From NCBI RefSeq assembly GCF_030717945.1, contig NZ_JAVAIM010000001.1:2588631-2652630 (forward strand): a stretch of 64,000 nt of DNA, read 5' to 3'. Origin of the DNA: Qipengyuania profundimaris. Its GTDB lineage: Bacteria > Pseudomonadota > Alphaproteobacteria > Sphingomonadales > Sphingomonadaceae. The notes below the pieces were generated by a model. It saw only the letters and a list, made by a program, of their open reading frames with translations, made no database searches and was not told the DNA's origin. The translations under genes and the position numbers were made by a program. This document shows positions 10,005-19,253 of the stretch, piece by piece (the stretch's first letter is position 1; the number at the start of each line of letters is the position of its first letter).

Positions 10005-10597
10005 TCCGGCTTGCGGGCGATGGCCCACACGGTGACGGGAAAGTTCGGTTCGTTCTTGAAGCGCCGCTGCCAGCCGGTCCGCGCCCAGCGGTCGAGATTG
10101 GCCTTCACCGCGCTGCGATTACCCCACGATCCGGTTTCGATCGTCGCCTCGTCGAACCCGACCTCGGCCAGGAAATTGCGCATGCCGAGTTCCGTCCAGC
10201 GCGTGCAGTCCACCGGCACGGCGTGCTGGCGGATCATGAAGGGTGTAATGTTGACGAAGATCCCGCCCGGCCTCAGCATCTGCAAGACATGCTCGGTTGC
10301 GCGATAGGGCCGCACGAGGTGCTCCCACACATTATCGGCAATGCAGATGTCGAACTGGCGATCCAGCACATGGTCGCAGATGTCGTATTCGGGCCAGTTC
10401 ATCTCGGTGTAACTGCCCCAGTCGCGCTCGCGCCATTTCCAGCCCGCCGCGATTTCCAGCGCGTCCATCTCCTGCACCGGCAGGGTATCGAGAAACGCAT
10501 CGATCGTGCGATAGGCGACCGTGCGCGTGATGTGCGTCTTGTCGTAACCGACCACGCGCGCCACACGTTCTGCAAGGGCGATGGCTTGCTGCTTCAT
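10001..10597 (-). CDS. Class I SAM-dependent methyltransferase
   Basis: The 198-residue protein has the class I Rossmann pattern: motif I around ALEIAAG, an acidic position in EYDICDHVL, then CIADNVWEHLVRP and a glycine turn in LRPGGIFV. The SAM-binding loop is atypical, with EIAAGWKW in place of a GxGxG loop. It is the first gene of a two-gene operon with the family 2 glycosyltransferase, overlapping it by 4 bp. It may methylate a sugar or glycan end; this is inference from context. Confidence 0.7.
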   Translation of the reverse strand: MKQQAIALAERVARVVGYDKTHITRTVAYRTIDAFLDTLPVQEMDALEIAAGWKWRERDWGSYTEMNWPEYDICDHVLDRQFDICIADNVWEHLVRPYRATEHVLQMLRPGGIFVNITPFMIRQHAVPVDCTRWTELGMRNFLAEVGFDEATIETGSWGNRSAVKANLDRWARTGWQRRFKNEPNFPVTVWAIARKPE

Positions 10598-10630
10598 GCA
10601 GGCCCCCTAGCGCCGAATGTCTAAAATCGG

Positions 10631-10673
10631 TTTACCGTTCACCCACCCATGCTGGCGCGACCCGGACGGTAAA
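10631..10673. repeat. Inverted repeat in the hslU / methyltransferase intergenic space
   Basis: TTTACCGT at 10631-10638 is matched by its exact reverse complement ACGGTAAA at 10666-10673, with 27 bp between. It lies downstream of hslU and just upstream of the methyltransferase gene, so it could be an operator for the methyltransferase-glycosyltransferase operon or part of an hslU 3' structure. There is no T-tract, so it is not a classical terminator. Confidence 0.4.
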
Positions 10674-10695
10674 TCAATCGCTCACGATTTCGGCG

Positions 10696-11994
10696 TCAGA
10701 GAATATACTTCGACAGGTCGGTATCGCCGGACAGATCGTCGAGCCGCTCGCGCACATAGTCCGCGTCGATGGTGACGGTCTCGCCCTCGTGTTCCTCGGC
10801 TTCGAAGCTGATGTCCTCGAGCAGGCGTTCCATCACCGTCTGCAGGCGGCGGGCACCGATGTTCTCGACGCTTTCGTTGACCCGCGCGGCGATCTTCGCG
10901 ACCTCGGCGATCGCCTCGTCGGTGAAGTCGAGGGCGACCTTCTCGGTGCCGAGCAGCGCGGTGTATTGGTCCACCAGATTGGCGCGCGTTTCCTTGAGGA
11001 TGCTCACGAAGTCCTCCTCCGTAAGCGCGCGCAGTTCGACGCGGATCGGCAGGCGGCCCTGGAGTTCGGGCAGCATGTCGCTCGGCTTGGCGACATGGAA
11101 CGCGCCGCTGGCGATGAAGAGGACATGATCGGTTTTCATCGGGCCATACTTTGTGGCCACCGTCGTGCCCTCGATCAGCGGCAACAGGTCGCGCTGCACG
11201 CCTTCGCGGCTCACCGAACCGCCGCGCACGTCGCTGACGGCGATCTTGTCGATCTCGTCGAGGAAGACGATGCCATTGGTCTCCGCATTTTCCAGCGCGA
11301 CGCGGTTGACGTCGTCCTGGTCCATGCGCTTCTCGGCCTCTTCCTCCACTAGCCGGTCCCACGCATCGGGCACCTTGAGCTTGCGGCGCTTGAGGTTGGA
11401 CTTGCCCATCGCCTTGCCGAGCATGTCGCTGAGGTCGATCATGCCGACATTGCCGGGCATGCCGGGGATCTCCATGTTCGACTGCGGCTGGTCCCTCACC
11501 TCGATCTCGACCTCGGTGTCGTTCATCGAGTTGTCGACGATGCGCGCGCGGAAGGCTTCGCGGGTCGCCTCGCTGGCATTGTCACCGACGAGCGCGGTCA
11601 GCAGGCGGTCCATCGCGGCCTCGCTCGCAGATTCGCGAACGGCCTCGCGGCGGCGTTCCTTCTCCAGCCGGATGGCTTCTTCGGCCAGGTCGCGGGCGAT
11701 CTGTTCGACGTCGCGGCCGACATAGCCGACCTCGGTGAACTTGGTCGCCTCGACCTTGACGAAGGGTGCCTCGGCCAGCCGCGCGAGACGGCGGCTGATC
11801 TCGGTCTTGCCGCAGCCGGTGGGGCCGATCATCAGGATGTTCTTGGGCGTCACCTCGTCGCGCAGGTCGCGGTCGAGGCGCTGGCGGCGCCAGCGGTTGC
11901 GGAGGGCCACGGCCACGGCGCGCTTGGCGTCCTTCTGGCCGATGATGTGCTCGTCGAGTGCGGCGACGATCGCCTTGGGGGTCAGATTGTCCAT
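10696..11994 (-). CDS. hslU: ATP-dependent protease ATPase subunit HslU
   Basis: The 432-residue AAA+ unfoldase has Walker A GPTGCGKT (residues ~57-64), Walker [10 protein letters not shown] (~240) and the conserved C-terminal tail ending LSKYIL, which docks into HslV pockets to activate it. Residues ~100-220 form the family-specific I-domain. HslU forms a hexamer that unfolds substrates for the HslV peptidase. The gene follows hslV on the same strand after 7 bp, so the two are cotranscribed in the order hslV-hslU. Length and motifs are typical. Confidence 0.97.
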   Translation of the reverse strand: MDNLTPKAIVAALDEHIIGQKDAKRAVAVALRNRWRRQRLDRDLRDEVTPKNILMIGPTGCGKTEISRRLARLAEAPFVKVEATKFTEVGYVGRDVEQIARDLAEEAIRLEKERRREAVRESASEAAMDRLLTALVGDNASEATREAFRARIVDNSMNDTEVEIEVRDQPQSNMEIPGMPGNVGMIDLSDMLGKAMGKSNLKRRKLKVPDAWDRLVEEEAEKRMDQDDVNRVALENAETNGIVFLDEIDKIAVSDVRGGSVSREGVQRDLLPLIEGTTVATKYGPMKTDHVLFIASGAFHVAKPSDMLPELQGRLPIRVELRALTEEDFVSILKETRANLVDQYTALLGTEKVALDFTDEAIAEVAKIAARVNESVENIGARRLQTVMERLLEDISFEAEEHEGETVTIDADYVRERLDDLSGDTDLSKYIL

Positions 11995-12001
11995 TATGTT
12001 C

Positions 12002-12562
12002 TCAGACCTCTTCGACGGTCACATTGCCATTGGTGAAGACGCAGATGTCGGCGGCGACCTTCATCGCCTTGCGCGCGATCTGCTCGGGATCGTCCTCGTA
12101 TTCGGCGATCGCCTTGGCCGCGGCCAGAGCGTAATTGCCGCCCGAGCCGATTGCGGTGATGCCGCCTTCGGGTTCGAGCACGTCGCCATTGCCGGTGAGG
12201 ACGAGGAGGTTCTCCTTGTCCGCAACGATCATCAGCGCTTCGAGATTGCGCAGGTATTTGTCGGTGCGCCAGTCCTTGGTCAGCTCGACTGCGGCGCGCA
12301 GGAGCTGGCCGTTATATTGCTCGAGCTTTTTCTCGAGCCGTTCGAACAGGGTGAAGGCATCGGCGGTCGCGCCGGCGAACCCGGCGACGACCTTGCCGTC
12401 CTCGCCGATGCGGCGGACCTTGCGGGCATTGGGCTTCATCACCGTGTTGCCCATGGAGACCTGTCCGTCCCCGGCAATCACGATCCGGTCGCCGCGTTTG
12501 ACGCCGACGATGGTGGTGGAGTGCCACTGGACGATGCCGTGACTTTCGCTGTGTGAACTCAT
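12002..12562 (-). CDS. hslV: ATP-dependent protease peptidase subunit HslV
   Basis: The 186-residue protein is an N-terminal nucleophile threonine peptidase related to the proteasome beta subunit. The mature N-terminus should be the Thr in HSTTIVGV (about residue 16) after propeptide removal, and the downstream GDGQVSMG and GSGGNYAL segments are characteristic. It forms a double ring that is activated by HslU. Its start codon (12560-12562) lies at the very edge of a 169-bp tandem duplication that also copied its upstream region and the end of bamE, so hslV now has two copies of its native upstream DNA. Confidence 0.97.
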   Translation of the reverse strand: MSSHSESHGIVQWHSTTIVGVKRGDRIVIAGDGQVSMGNTVMKPNARKVRRIGEDGKVVAGFAGATADAFTLFERLEKKLEQYNGQLLRAAVELTKDWRTDKYLRNLEALMIVADKENLLVLTGNGDVLEPEGGITAIGSGGNYALAAAKAIAEYEDDPEQIARKAMKVAADICVFTNGNVTVEEV

Positions 12563-12897
12563 GACGCGCGATATGGGGCGCGCGCCGAATGGGTCAAGCC
12601 GCCGGGAGGATTACTGCTGCTGCCCGCCAACGCCCGGCGCACCGACCGCGCCGATATTGCCGAACAGGTCTTCGAGGAAGGTGCGCTGCCGGCCCAGCGT
12701 CGGCGTCTCGTCGCCATCGGGGCGCAGACATGACGCGCGATATGGGGCGCGCGCCGAATGGGTCAAGCCGCCGGGAGGATTACTGCTGCTGCCCGCCAAC
12801 GCCCGGCGCACCGACCGCGCCGATATTGCCGAACAGGTCTTCGAGGAAGGTGCGCTCCCGGCCCAGCGTCGGCGTCTCGTCGCCATCGGGGCGCAGA
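12560..12897. repeat. 169-bp tandem duplication spanning the bamE 3' end and the hslV upstream region
   Basis: Bases 12560-12728 are repeated immediately as 12729-12897 with a single mismatch (G at 12688, C at 12857). Each unit carries the last ~39 codons of bamE, the bamE-hslV spacer and the hslV initiation codon. The intact bamE reads into the right-hand unit, while the left-hand unit is a detached bamE tail next to hslV. At the mismatch the bamE frame reads LGRERTF in the active copy and LGRQRTF in the detached copy. The near identity points to a recent event or an assembly error. Confidence 0.93.
12611..12728 (-). pseudogene. Detached duplicate of the bamE 3' end
   Basis: This is the left-hand copy of the bamE C-terminus created by the tandem duplication. 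In the matching frame it encodes the same tail as BamE (ending GGQQQ and TAA at 12611-12613) apart from one Arg-to-Gln difference. It has no start codon, and since the duplication length is not a multiple of three it is out of frame with the intact gene. It is not expected to be translated. Confidence 0.85.
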
Positions 12898-13241
12898 TAC
12901 GCCACTTGGTCGATTCCGCTGCGGTCCGCAGCCACGACATTGCCCGCCGCGTCGAAGCGCACGGCCAGCACCTGGTGCTGTTCGATCCGCGGACGCACGA
13001 AGGGTTTGCGGCCCGTGGTGCTCGACACGTAATACCAGGTCGGCTCGCCGAACTGGCTGGTGAAGGTCGGACGGCCCAGCGTGCCCGCGACCGACTGCTG
13101 GTTGTCGATGCCCGGCTGGATCGACTGGGTCAGTACCGGATCGACGATATAGCCGCGGGTTTCGCGGATCGGCTGGCACGCAGCGGTAGCCACACCGGCA
13201 AGGGCAATGGCGCAGAGGCCGACAATCTTGGTCCTGTTCAT
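12780..13241 (-). CDS. bamE: Outer membrane assembly lipoprotein BamE (SmpA/OmlA family)
   Basis: The 153-residue protein has a lipoprotein signal with lipobox AGVATAAC and acylated Cys22. The BamE core follows, with the conserved pattern in which residues ~38-75 (SIQPG, VAGTLGRPT, WYYVSS) pair a short helix with a three-stranded sheet. BamE stabilises the BamABCDE complex that folds beta-barrel proteins into the outer membrane. The C-terminal ~45 residues, rich in Gly, Glu and Gln, extend beyond the core as in other sphingomonads. Its last codons belong to the right-hand unit of a tandem duplication. Confidence 0.9.
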   Translation of the reverse strand: MNRTKIVGLCAIALAGVATAACQPIRETRGYIVDPVLTQSIQPGIDNQQSVAGTLGRPTFTSQFGEPTWYYVSSTTGRKPFVRPRIEQHQVLAVRFDAAGNVVAADRSGIDQVAYLRPDGDETPTLGRERTFLEDLFGNIGAVGAPGVGGQQQ

Positions 13242-13414
13242 GGGAACAGCAAATCTCCGTCTTCAAGTCCGCTTGGCCGTGTGGGCGTGCGTCCCTATAT
13301 GCTCGGCCAACGCCTTAGTCGCAAAGCATCGGCCCATGCAATGTCACTGTTGCCGATCGCTTGGGGATCAGCGACTGGAGATCGCGGCCTGTATTGCCGC
13401 TGAACGGAGATGCC

Positions 13415-13933
13415 ATGTCCTTTTTCGCCCGCCTGTTCGGCCTGTCCAGCGACCCGCGCGAGGAATGGCGCCCGCTGTGGCACCGCGTGGTAGAGGAAGC
13501 GCGCGATCCCGACTGGTACCGCATGTGCGGCGTCGCGGATTCGTTGGAAGGCCGCTACGACATGGTCACTCTGGTGCTGGCGCTGGTGATGCTGCGGCTG
13601 GACGACGTGGGCGAGGAAGGCAGCAACGCCAGCGCCCGCCTGACCGAGCTGTTCGCCGAGGACATGGAAGGCCAATTGCGCGAAGCCGGGATCGGCGATC
13701 CGACCGTCGGCAAGAAGCTCTCCGCCGTGATGGCCAGCATGAACGGCCGCATCGGCGCCTATCGCGACGGGCTACGCAGCGATCCCAAGGTGCTGGTGGA
13801 GGCGGTGCGCCGCAACGTCACCATGGCCCAGCCCGACGAGGCCGAGGCACTTGTCCAGCGGATGGCGGCGCTGCACGCGCGGCTGGAGCGGACAGGTTTC
13901 GAGACGCTGCACAAGGGAGAGATCGCCGCATGA
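13415..13933 (+). CDS. Ubiquinol-cytochrome c chaperone (CBP3 / UQCC1 family)
   Basis: The 172-residue protein matches the CBP3 family: N-terminal SFFARLFGL, a Trp/His-rich first helix (WRPLWHRVVEEAR), and the conserved DPTVGKKL and MNGRIGAY helices. Mitochondrial CBP3 helps assemble the cytochrome bc1 complex. The start at 13415 is chosen from GGAGA six bases upstream; a longer in-frame ATG at 13361 lacks a ribosome-binding site. It overlaps the next gene (YceD family) by 4 bp as ATGA, an arrangement common in alphaproteobacteria. Confidence 0.85.
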   Translation: MSFFARLFGLSSDPREEWRPLWHRVVEEARDPDWYRMCGVADSLEGRYDMVTLVLALVMLRLDDVGEEGSNASARLTELFAEDMEGQLREAGIGDPTVGKKLSAVMASMNGRIGAYRDGLRSDPKVLVEAVRRNVTMAQPDEAEALVQRMAALHARLERTGFETLHKGEIAA

Positions 13934-14469
13934 GCGCGCCCGAACTCGTCCGCCTCGTCAAACCGCGCGCGCTGCCTGCCGAAGCCATGACGATCACTGC
14001 CGACACGGCCGAGCGCGAGGCGCTGGCCGATCGCTTCGGCGTGACGGCGGTCGATGCGCTGAATGCCCATGTCGCGTTCGAGACGAAGGATGGCGCGGTG
14101 CTGGCGAACGGCCGCCTGCTGGCTACCATCGAGCAGCCCTGCGCTGTGACGCGCGAGCCGCTGACCTACGATGTCGAGGAGCCGTTGAACCTGCGCTTCG
14201 TCCCCGCCGGATCGGTGCCGGACTACGCGCCGGACGAGGAAATCGAACTGGACAGCGAGGACCTCGACGAGATCGAATACGAGGGCGACAGCTTCGACCT
14301 CGGCGAAGCCATCGCGCAGACGCTGGCCCTCGCCATCGACCCCTATCGCGAGGGACCGGGAGCGGACGAGGCGCGGAAAGCTGCGGGAATCGTCAGCGAC
14401 GAAGAGGAAACTCCGAGCGGGCCGCTGGCGGAGGCGCTGGCGGCGTTGAAAGGCAAGAGCGCAGAATGA
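13930..14469 (+). CDS. YceD/DUF177 family protein
   Basis: The 179-residue protein has the DUF177 pattern: a beta-rich N-terminus, the IEQPCAVTREPLTY segment near residue 75 in place of a metal-binding CxR-type site, and the acidic stretch ending DLGEAIAQTLALAIDPYR. YceD proteins are linked to 23S rRNA maturation or ribosome assembly and are often followed by rpmF; here rpmF is absent downstream. It is coupled to the CBP3 gene. Its last ~127 bp are overlapped on the opposite strand by the 3' end of the PAS-GGDEF-EAL gene. Confidence 0.85.
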   Translation: MSAPELVRLVKPRALPAEAMTITADTAEREALADRFGVTAVDALNAHVAFETKDGAVLANGRLLATIEQPCAVTREPLTYDVEEPLNLRFVPAGSVPDYAPDEEIELDSEDLDEIEYEGDSFDLGEAIAQTLALAIDPYREGPGADEARKAAGIVSDEEETPSGPLAEALAALKGKSAE

Positions 14470-16175
14470 TCTTTCGGGTCTGAGCTTCCCGGCGAGCAAT
14501 CGTTGGCGGCTCGAGAACGCCAGTGCTTCAGCAGGTCGTCGCCTTTCTCGGGACGACCGAATAAGAAGCCCTGCCCCTCGCGACAGCCGAGCGCCATCAG
14601 TTTCAGGCGCTGTTCTTCGGTCTCAATGCCCTCCGCGAGAACCTCGAGATCCAGGCCACGAGCAAGAGACACCATGGCCGAGATGATCGCGCTGCCCTGG
14701 GGCCTCACGCCGAGGTCGGCGACGAAGGCCTTGTCGATCTTCAGGCGGGTGACCGGGAGCTGCGACAAGGTGGACAGGGATGCAAAACCCGTTCCGAAAT
14801 CGTCGAGGGCAATGTTGACGCCGGCTTCGCCTAGCGCGTTCAGTGTCGCAAATATCTGGTCGTCAGACCGCAAGGCGACGGTCTCGGTTATCTCGATTTC
14901 AATGTCCGAGGGTTGCAAGGCATTTTCTTCGATGGCGGAGCTGATCGTCTCGGTCATCGTGCAGCTTGTGAATTGCGCGGCGAAGAGGTTGAAGCTTATG
15001 CGCGGGACATCGATGCCATGGGCTCTCCAGAGAGCCAGCTGACGACAGCTTTCCTTTACCACCCAGTCACCCACCTGATTGGCGACCAGATGCCTTTCGA
15101 GCGTTGTCAGGAAATCGGCGGGAGCAAGCATCCCGCGCTCCGGATGATCCCAGCGCAGCAAGGCTTCGGCACCGATTGGCGTCCCGTCGGAGAGGCGAAC
15201 CTGCGGCTGGTAGACCAATTGCCATTCGCCGCGATCATTGGCTGTGCGAAGCTCGTCCTTCAGGGCCCGGCGGTTCTGCATCTGCCGGTCGATATCGTCG
15301 TCGAACAGCCGGACCCTTCGTCCACCCGATTTTTTCACGGCAAGGAGTGCCATGTCCGCCTTGAGCAAAATCTCCTCCGGATCGGTGCCATGCACAGGTG
15401 CCATGGCGGCGCCCACGCTAAGGCCGATCTGGATTTGCTGGCCACAGACCAGGAACGGGTCCCGAAACTGGTCGCATAGCGATTGAGCGCGGGCCAGCGC
15501 ATCCGAACCCCGAGTGAGATTGGGCAAAAGGACTCCGAATTCGTCGCCGCCCATCCGCGCAACCGTGCCGCTTGGTTCAAGATGGGCGATCAGCCGCAGG
15601 CTGACGGCTTGGAGCAGGCTGTCGCCCACCGCATGCCCGAAGGTATCGTTCACCTCCTTGAAACCGTCGAGGTCGATTGCGAAGACAGTCGATCCGGCGC
15701 GTGCTTCCGCTTTTCCGAGCGCCTTCAAAAATCCGGTGCGATTGACCAGCCCCGTCAACGCATCGTGATGCGCCAGCCTCTTCAGTCGGTTTTCTTTTTC
15801 CCGCCGCTCGGTAATATCCTTCAGCTTGGCCCCGATTTCCATGCCATGGGGCCCCTCCCAGCTAGCAAGGGTCATTTCGACCGGAAACTCGGTCCCGTCC
15901 GATCTCAGTGCGGATAGCTCGAGCGGCTTGTCGGCCAGTTTGCATACATTCGCTTCGGCCATGCGGCGCATCCCCTCTCGGTGTTGCGCCCTGAATCTTT
16001 CAGGGATGATTATTTCGACACCCCTCTCGATGACATCGCCTTCGGAGTATCCGAACATCGCCTCCGCGGCGGGATTCCAGAAGGCGATCTTGCCTTCGAC
16101 GTCGGTGATCAGCAGCGCTACGCCCAAGGACCTGGCAAACCGATCAATCGAAAAGAGAGTCTCCGGATCGGTCAT
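14343..16175 (-). CDS. PAS-GGDEF-EAL bifunctional cyclic-di-GMP enzyme
   Basis: The 610-residue protein has a PAS sensor (~10-125, with WNPAAEAMFGYSEGDV), a GGDEF domain (~135-300) with the intact motif RMGGDEFGVLLP, and an EAL domain (~310-560) with EALLRW, DDFGTGFASL and EGIETEEQ. Both the cyclase and phosphodiesterase sites therefore look active. There is no membrane segment. The start at 16175 gives the PAS domain without a basic extension; upstream in-frame codons are possible but unsupported. The last ~45 residues are a low-complexity Ser/Ala tail read antisense to the yceD gene. Confidence 0.9.
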   Translation of the reverse strand: MTDPETLFSIDRFARSLGVALLITDVEGKIAFWNPAAEAMFGYSEGDVIERGVEIIIPERFRAQHREGMRRMAEANVCKLADKPLELSALRSDGTEFPVEMTLASWEGPHGMEIGAKLKDITERREKENRLKRLAHHDALTGLVNRTGFLKALGKAEARAGSTVFAIDLDGFKEVNDTFGHAVGDSLLQAVSLRLIAHLEPSGTVARMGGDEFGVLLPNLTRGSDALARAQSLCDQFRDPFLVCGQQIQIGLSVGAAMAPVHGTDPEEILLKADMALLAVKKSGGRRVRLFDDDIDRQMQNRRALKDELRTANDRGEWQLVYQPQVRLSDGTPIGAEALLRWDHPERGMLAPADFLTTLERHLVANQVGDWVVKESCRQLALWRAHGIDVPRISFNLFAAQFTSCTMTETISSAIEENALQPSDIEIEITETVALRSDDQIFATLNALGEAGVNIALDDFGTGFASLSTLSQLPVTRLKIDKAFVADLGVRPQGSAIISAMVSLARGLDLEVLAEGIETEEQRLKLMALGCREGQGFLFGRPEKGDDLLKHWRSRAANDCSPGSSDPKDHSALLPFNAASASASGPLGVSSSSLTIPAAFRASSAPGPSR

Positions 16176-16461
16176 GCGCGAAGTAACCCAAAGACTCGCG
16201 CGCACGGCACCTCGCCGGGGTGAGCGGTCCCAAATCCGTGCATGCCGCGCTCGTATGCGCCCCATGCGAGGTCGCTACGGCAATGTCCACGATCGCGATT
16301 TTCTTTCGATTCCAGAGCTTGGCACATATCCATGTGCACAGTGGCTATCAGGCCAAGGCTAACGCACCCCGTCATCCGGCTCAGGGGTTTCCCCTATCGT
16401 TGGCACCGGGGCCAGTCGGAGCAGCCCGTCTGTGCGACGCGCGATGGAATCTCTCGAACGC

Positions 16462-17001
16462 TCAGAAGGGAATATCGTCGTCGAGGTCATCGTAGTTCGA
16501 GCCGCCGCCGGAACCGCCGGAGCTGCCGCCCGAAGAACCGCCGCCGCTGCGCCAGTTGTCGCCGCCGCCGGAGCTCTGTCCGCCGCCGCCCTGGTCCCAA
16601 TTGCCGCCGCCGCGCTGGCCTCCGCCACCGCCGCCGCCCCCGCCGCCCGACGCACCGTCGAGCATGGTCAACGTGCCGCCTAGGCCGCGGATGACGACTT
16701 CGGTCGAATAGCGGTCGTTGCCCGACTGGTCCTGCCACTTGCGGGTCTGCAGCTGGCCTTCGATGTAGACCTTGCTGCCCTTGCGCAGATAGCGCTCGAC
16801 CACGCCGACGAGACCTTCGGAAAAGATCGCGACGGTGTGCCACTCGGTCCGCTCCTGCCGTTCGCCGGTGTTGCGGTCCTTCCACGTCTCGCTGGTCGCG
16901 ATGCGCAGGTTCGCGACCTTGCCGCCGTTCTGGAAGCTGCGGATCTCGGGATCGGCCCCGAGGTTTCCGATGAGCATGACTTTGTTGAGGCTACCGGCCA
17001 T
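16462..17001 (-). CDS. ssb: Single-stranded DNA-binding protein
   Basis: The 179-residue protein has the SSB OB-fold (residues 1-110: [37 protein letters not shown]). A glycine-rich linker with long Gly runs follows, then the acidic tip DDDIPF that recruits partner proteins in replication, repair and recombination. The start has an AAGGGA ribosome-binding site about nine bases upstream. It stands alone between the cyclic-di-GMP gene and feoB. All expected features are present. Confidence 0.97.
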   Translation of the reverse strand: MAGSLNKVMLIGNLGADPEIRSFQNGGKVANLRIATSETWKDRNTGERQERTEWHTVAIFSEGLVGVVERYLRKGSKVYIEGQLQTRKWQDQSGNDRYSTEVVIRGLGGTLTMLDGASGGGGGGGGGGQRGGGNWDQGGGGQSSGGGDNWRSGGGSSGGSSGGSGGGSNYDDLDDDIPF

Positions 17002-17098
17002 CGAATCGTCCCTTCGTGTCTGTTGGCGAAGGGCCTAACGGAGGGGGCGAGTCGCTTCTAGGGGCGATCCGGAGTTTCCACCGAAGCGGACCCGATCG

Positions 17099-18961
17099 CT
17101 ACAACCCCAGCGCCACCGCGCCCCAGTAGGTCAGGCCCGCGAACACGTAAGCCAGCGCGAAGAGGTACACGACCATGAATGCCGGCCATTTCCACCCATT
17201 GGTCTCGCGCCGGGCGACCGCGATGGTCGAGATGCATTGCGGCGCGAAGACGAACCACGCGAGGAAGGCGAGCGCGGTCGGCAGGCTCCACAGCGCGGCG
17301 ATCTTGTCGGTCACACCTTCCGCCGCGACCTCCTCGTCCGCGGCGTCTACTGCATAGGTCGTCGCCAGCGCGGAAACGGCGACTTCGCGTGCGGCCATGG
17401 CCGGCACCAGCGCAAGGCTCATCTCGCGGTTGAAGCCGATGGGCTCGAGGATCGGGTGGAGACCATCGGCGACCATACCCGCGATACTCGCGTCCATCTG
17501 GCTCTCGCCGGGATCGGCCTTGGGGAAGCTCAGCATCAGCCACAGGGCGATGGTCACCACGAAGATGATCGTGCCCGCCCGCCGCAGGAATACCCAGGCG
17601 CGCTGCCACAAGCCGATGGCGAGATCCTTGATGCGCGGCAACTGGTAGCGCGGCATCTCCATGATGAAACCGCTCGCCGCCCCTTGCGCGACCGTGCGCC
17701 GCAGCACCAGCGCGACGACCATCGCGCCGACGATGCCTGCGACATAGAGCGCGAACAGCACCAGTCCCTGCAGCCCGATGCCCGGCCCGATGCTGGTCTG
17801 CGGGATAACCGCCGCAATGATCACCGCATAGACGGGCAAGCGCGCCGAGCACGTCATCAGCGGCGCGATCAGGATCGTCGTCAGCCGGTCCTTCGCATCG
17901 GGAATGCTGCGCGTCGCCATGATGCCGGGAATGGCGCAGGCGAAGCTGGAGAGCAGCGGAATGAAGCTTTTGCCCGACAGGCCCACACCCGCCATCAGCC
18001 GGTCCATAAGGAAGGCCGCACGCGCCATGTATCCGCTGGCCTCCATCACCAGGATGAAGAAGAACAGGATTACAATCTGGGGAAGAAAAACTACAACCGA
18101 CCCCACACCCGCGAGCACGCCTTCGGTCAGAAAATCGCGCACGAAGCCCTCGGGCATGGTGTCGGTGACGAGCGCGGACACGGCGCCCACCCCGCCCTCC
18201 AACGCGTCGGCGAAGGGGGTCGCCCAGGCGAACACCGCCTGGAAGATCACGAACAGCAGGCCGAACAGGATCACCGGCCCGATCCACGGATTGAGCAGCA
18301 CGCGATCGATGCCGGTCTCGATCGTGTGGCGCGTCGATTTGGAGAGGATCGCGCCTTTCGCCATATGTTTGGCCGCCAGCCGCCGTTCGGGCAGCGTCAG
18401 GTGCCAGCGCTTGTGCGCCTCTTCATCGGCATGGGTGTCCGCCTCGGCGATGACGGCGGTGAGTTCGTCGAGCCCCTTGCGGCGAACGGCAACCGTCGGG
18501 ACCACCGGCACGCCGAGCGCTTCCGAAAGCGCCGCCGGATCGAGCGTCAGCCCGTCCCGCTCCGCCAGATCCACCATATTGAGCGCGACCACGGTAGGCC
18601 GGCCCAGCTCGAGAACTTCCTGCGCGAAGACGAGATGTTGCTCGAGATTGGCGGCATCGAGCACCAGCACCAGCACATCGGGTGCGGCCTCGCCCTCGAA
18701 CTCGCCATGGACGAGCTTCCGGGTCACCTCCTCATCCGGGCTGGCAGCATCGAAGCTGTAGGCGCCGGGCAGGTCGATCAGCTCGCGCGATTCGCCGTTC
18801 GGCAGCGCCAGGCGTCCGGCCTTTCGCTCCACGGTGACGCCGGGATAGTTGGCGATCTTCTGGCGGGCGCCGGTCAGCGCGTTGAACAGTGCCGACTTGC
18901 CCGAATTGGGATTGCCGACCAGCGCAACCTTGTGGTGGCGGACGGGATCGTCGCGGCTCAT
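17099..18961 (-). CDS. feoB: Ferrous iron transporter FeoB
   Basis: The 620-residue protein has an N-terminal G domain with P-loop GNPNSGKSALFN (residues ~17-28) and the G3/G4 motifs DLPGAYSF and LNMVDLA. A helical spacer follows, then about eight membrane segments with two Gate motifs, including FLPQIVILFFFILVME. It imports Fe(II) across the inner membrane. It is shorter than the enterobacterial protein (~770 aa), as is usual for this group, and there is no FeoC. It overlaps feoA by 4 bp. No Fur box was identified. Confidence 0.95.
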   Translation of the reverse strand: MSRDDPVRHHKVALVGNPNSGKSALFNALTGARQKIANYPGVTVERKAGRLALPNGESRELIDLPGAYSFDAASPDEEVTRKLVHGEFEGEAAPDVLVLVLDAANLEQHLVFAQEVLELGRPTVVALNMVDLAERDGLTLDPAALSEALGVPVVPTVAVRRKGLDELTAVIAEADTHADEEAHKRWHLTLPERRLAAKHMAKGAILSKSTRHTIETGIDRVLLNPWIGPVILFGLLFVIFQAVFAWATPFADALEGGVGAVSALVTDTMPEGFVRDFLTEGVLAGVGSVVVFLPQIVILFFFILVMEASGYMARAAFLMDRLMAGVGLSGKSFIPLLSSFACAIPGIMATRSIPDAKDRLTTILIAPLMTCSARLPVYAVIIAAVIPQTSIGPGIGLQGLVLFALYVAGIVGAMVVALVLRRTVAQGAASGFIMEMPRYQLPRIKDLAIGLWQRAWVFLRRAGTIIFVVTIALWLMLSFPKADPGESQMDASIAGMVADGLHPILEPIGFNREMSLALVPAMAAREVAVSALATTYAVDAADEEVAAEGVTDKIAALWSLPTALAFLAWFVFAPQCISTIAVARRETNGWKWPAFMVVYLFALAYVFAGLTYWGAVALGL

Positions 18962-19197
18962 GCGGGCTCCACCTCGATGGCGAGCGCGTGCGCGCGGCGC
19001 AGTGCGATGGTCATGCGGCCGATACGGATGGCCAGCGGGTCGCGCGTGCCGAAGACGCCGCGATGGATCACGGATACTTCCGCGCCCTCGTCCACACCCA
19101 GGGCCTTGAGGCGCTTGCCCTCGTCCTCGGCTAGCGCAGCCCAGTCCACCGCGGTAATGCGCGCGGATTTCTCATGTTCGAACGCGTCGAGAGTCAT
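18958..19197 (-). CDS. feoA: FeoA family protein
   Basis: The 79-residue protein fits the SH3-like FeoA domain: a helix containing EGKRLKALGV, then GAEVSVIHRGVFGTRDPLAIRI, and the final strand with MTIALRRAHALAIEV. FeoA is a small cytosolic partner needed for FeoB-dependent Fe(II) uptake. The start at 19197 gives the usual length; a longer in-frame ORF exists but its extension has no similarity to the family. It overlaps feoB by ATGA, so the two form an operon. Confidence 0.9.
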   Translation of the reverse strand: MTLDAFEHEKSARITAVDWAALAEDEGKRLKALGVDEGAEVSVIHRGVFGTRDPLAIRIGRMTIALRRAHALAIEVEPA

Positions 19198-19253
19198 GCG
19201 CAGCGCCCTGTCAGAAGCGCGCGCTTGTTGCAACCGATTATCAATAGCGGAGG

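Noticed and set aside
12611..12940. A minus-strand frame fusing the detached bamE tail to the shifted second copy
   Set aside because: It arises from the 169-bp duplication, which is not a multiple of three, and has no ribosome-binding site.
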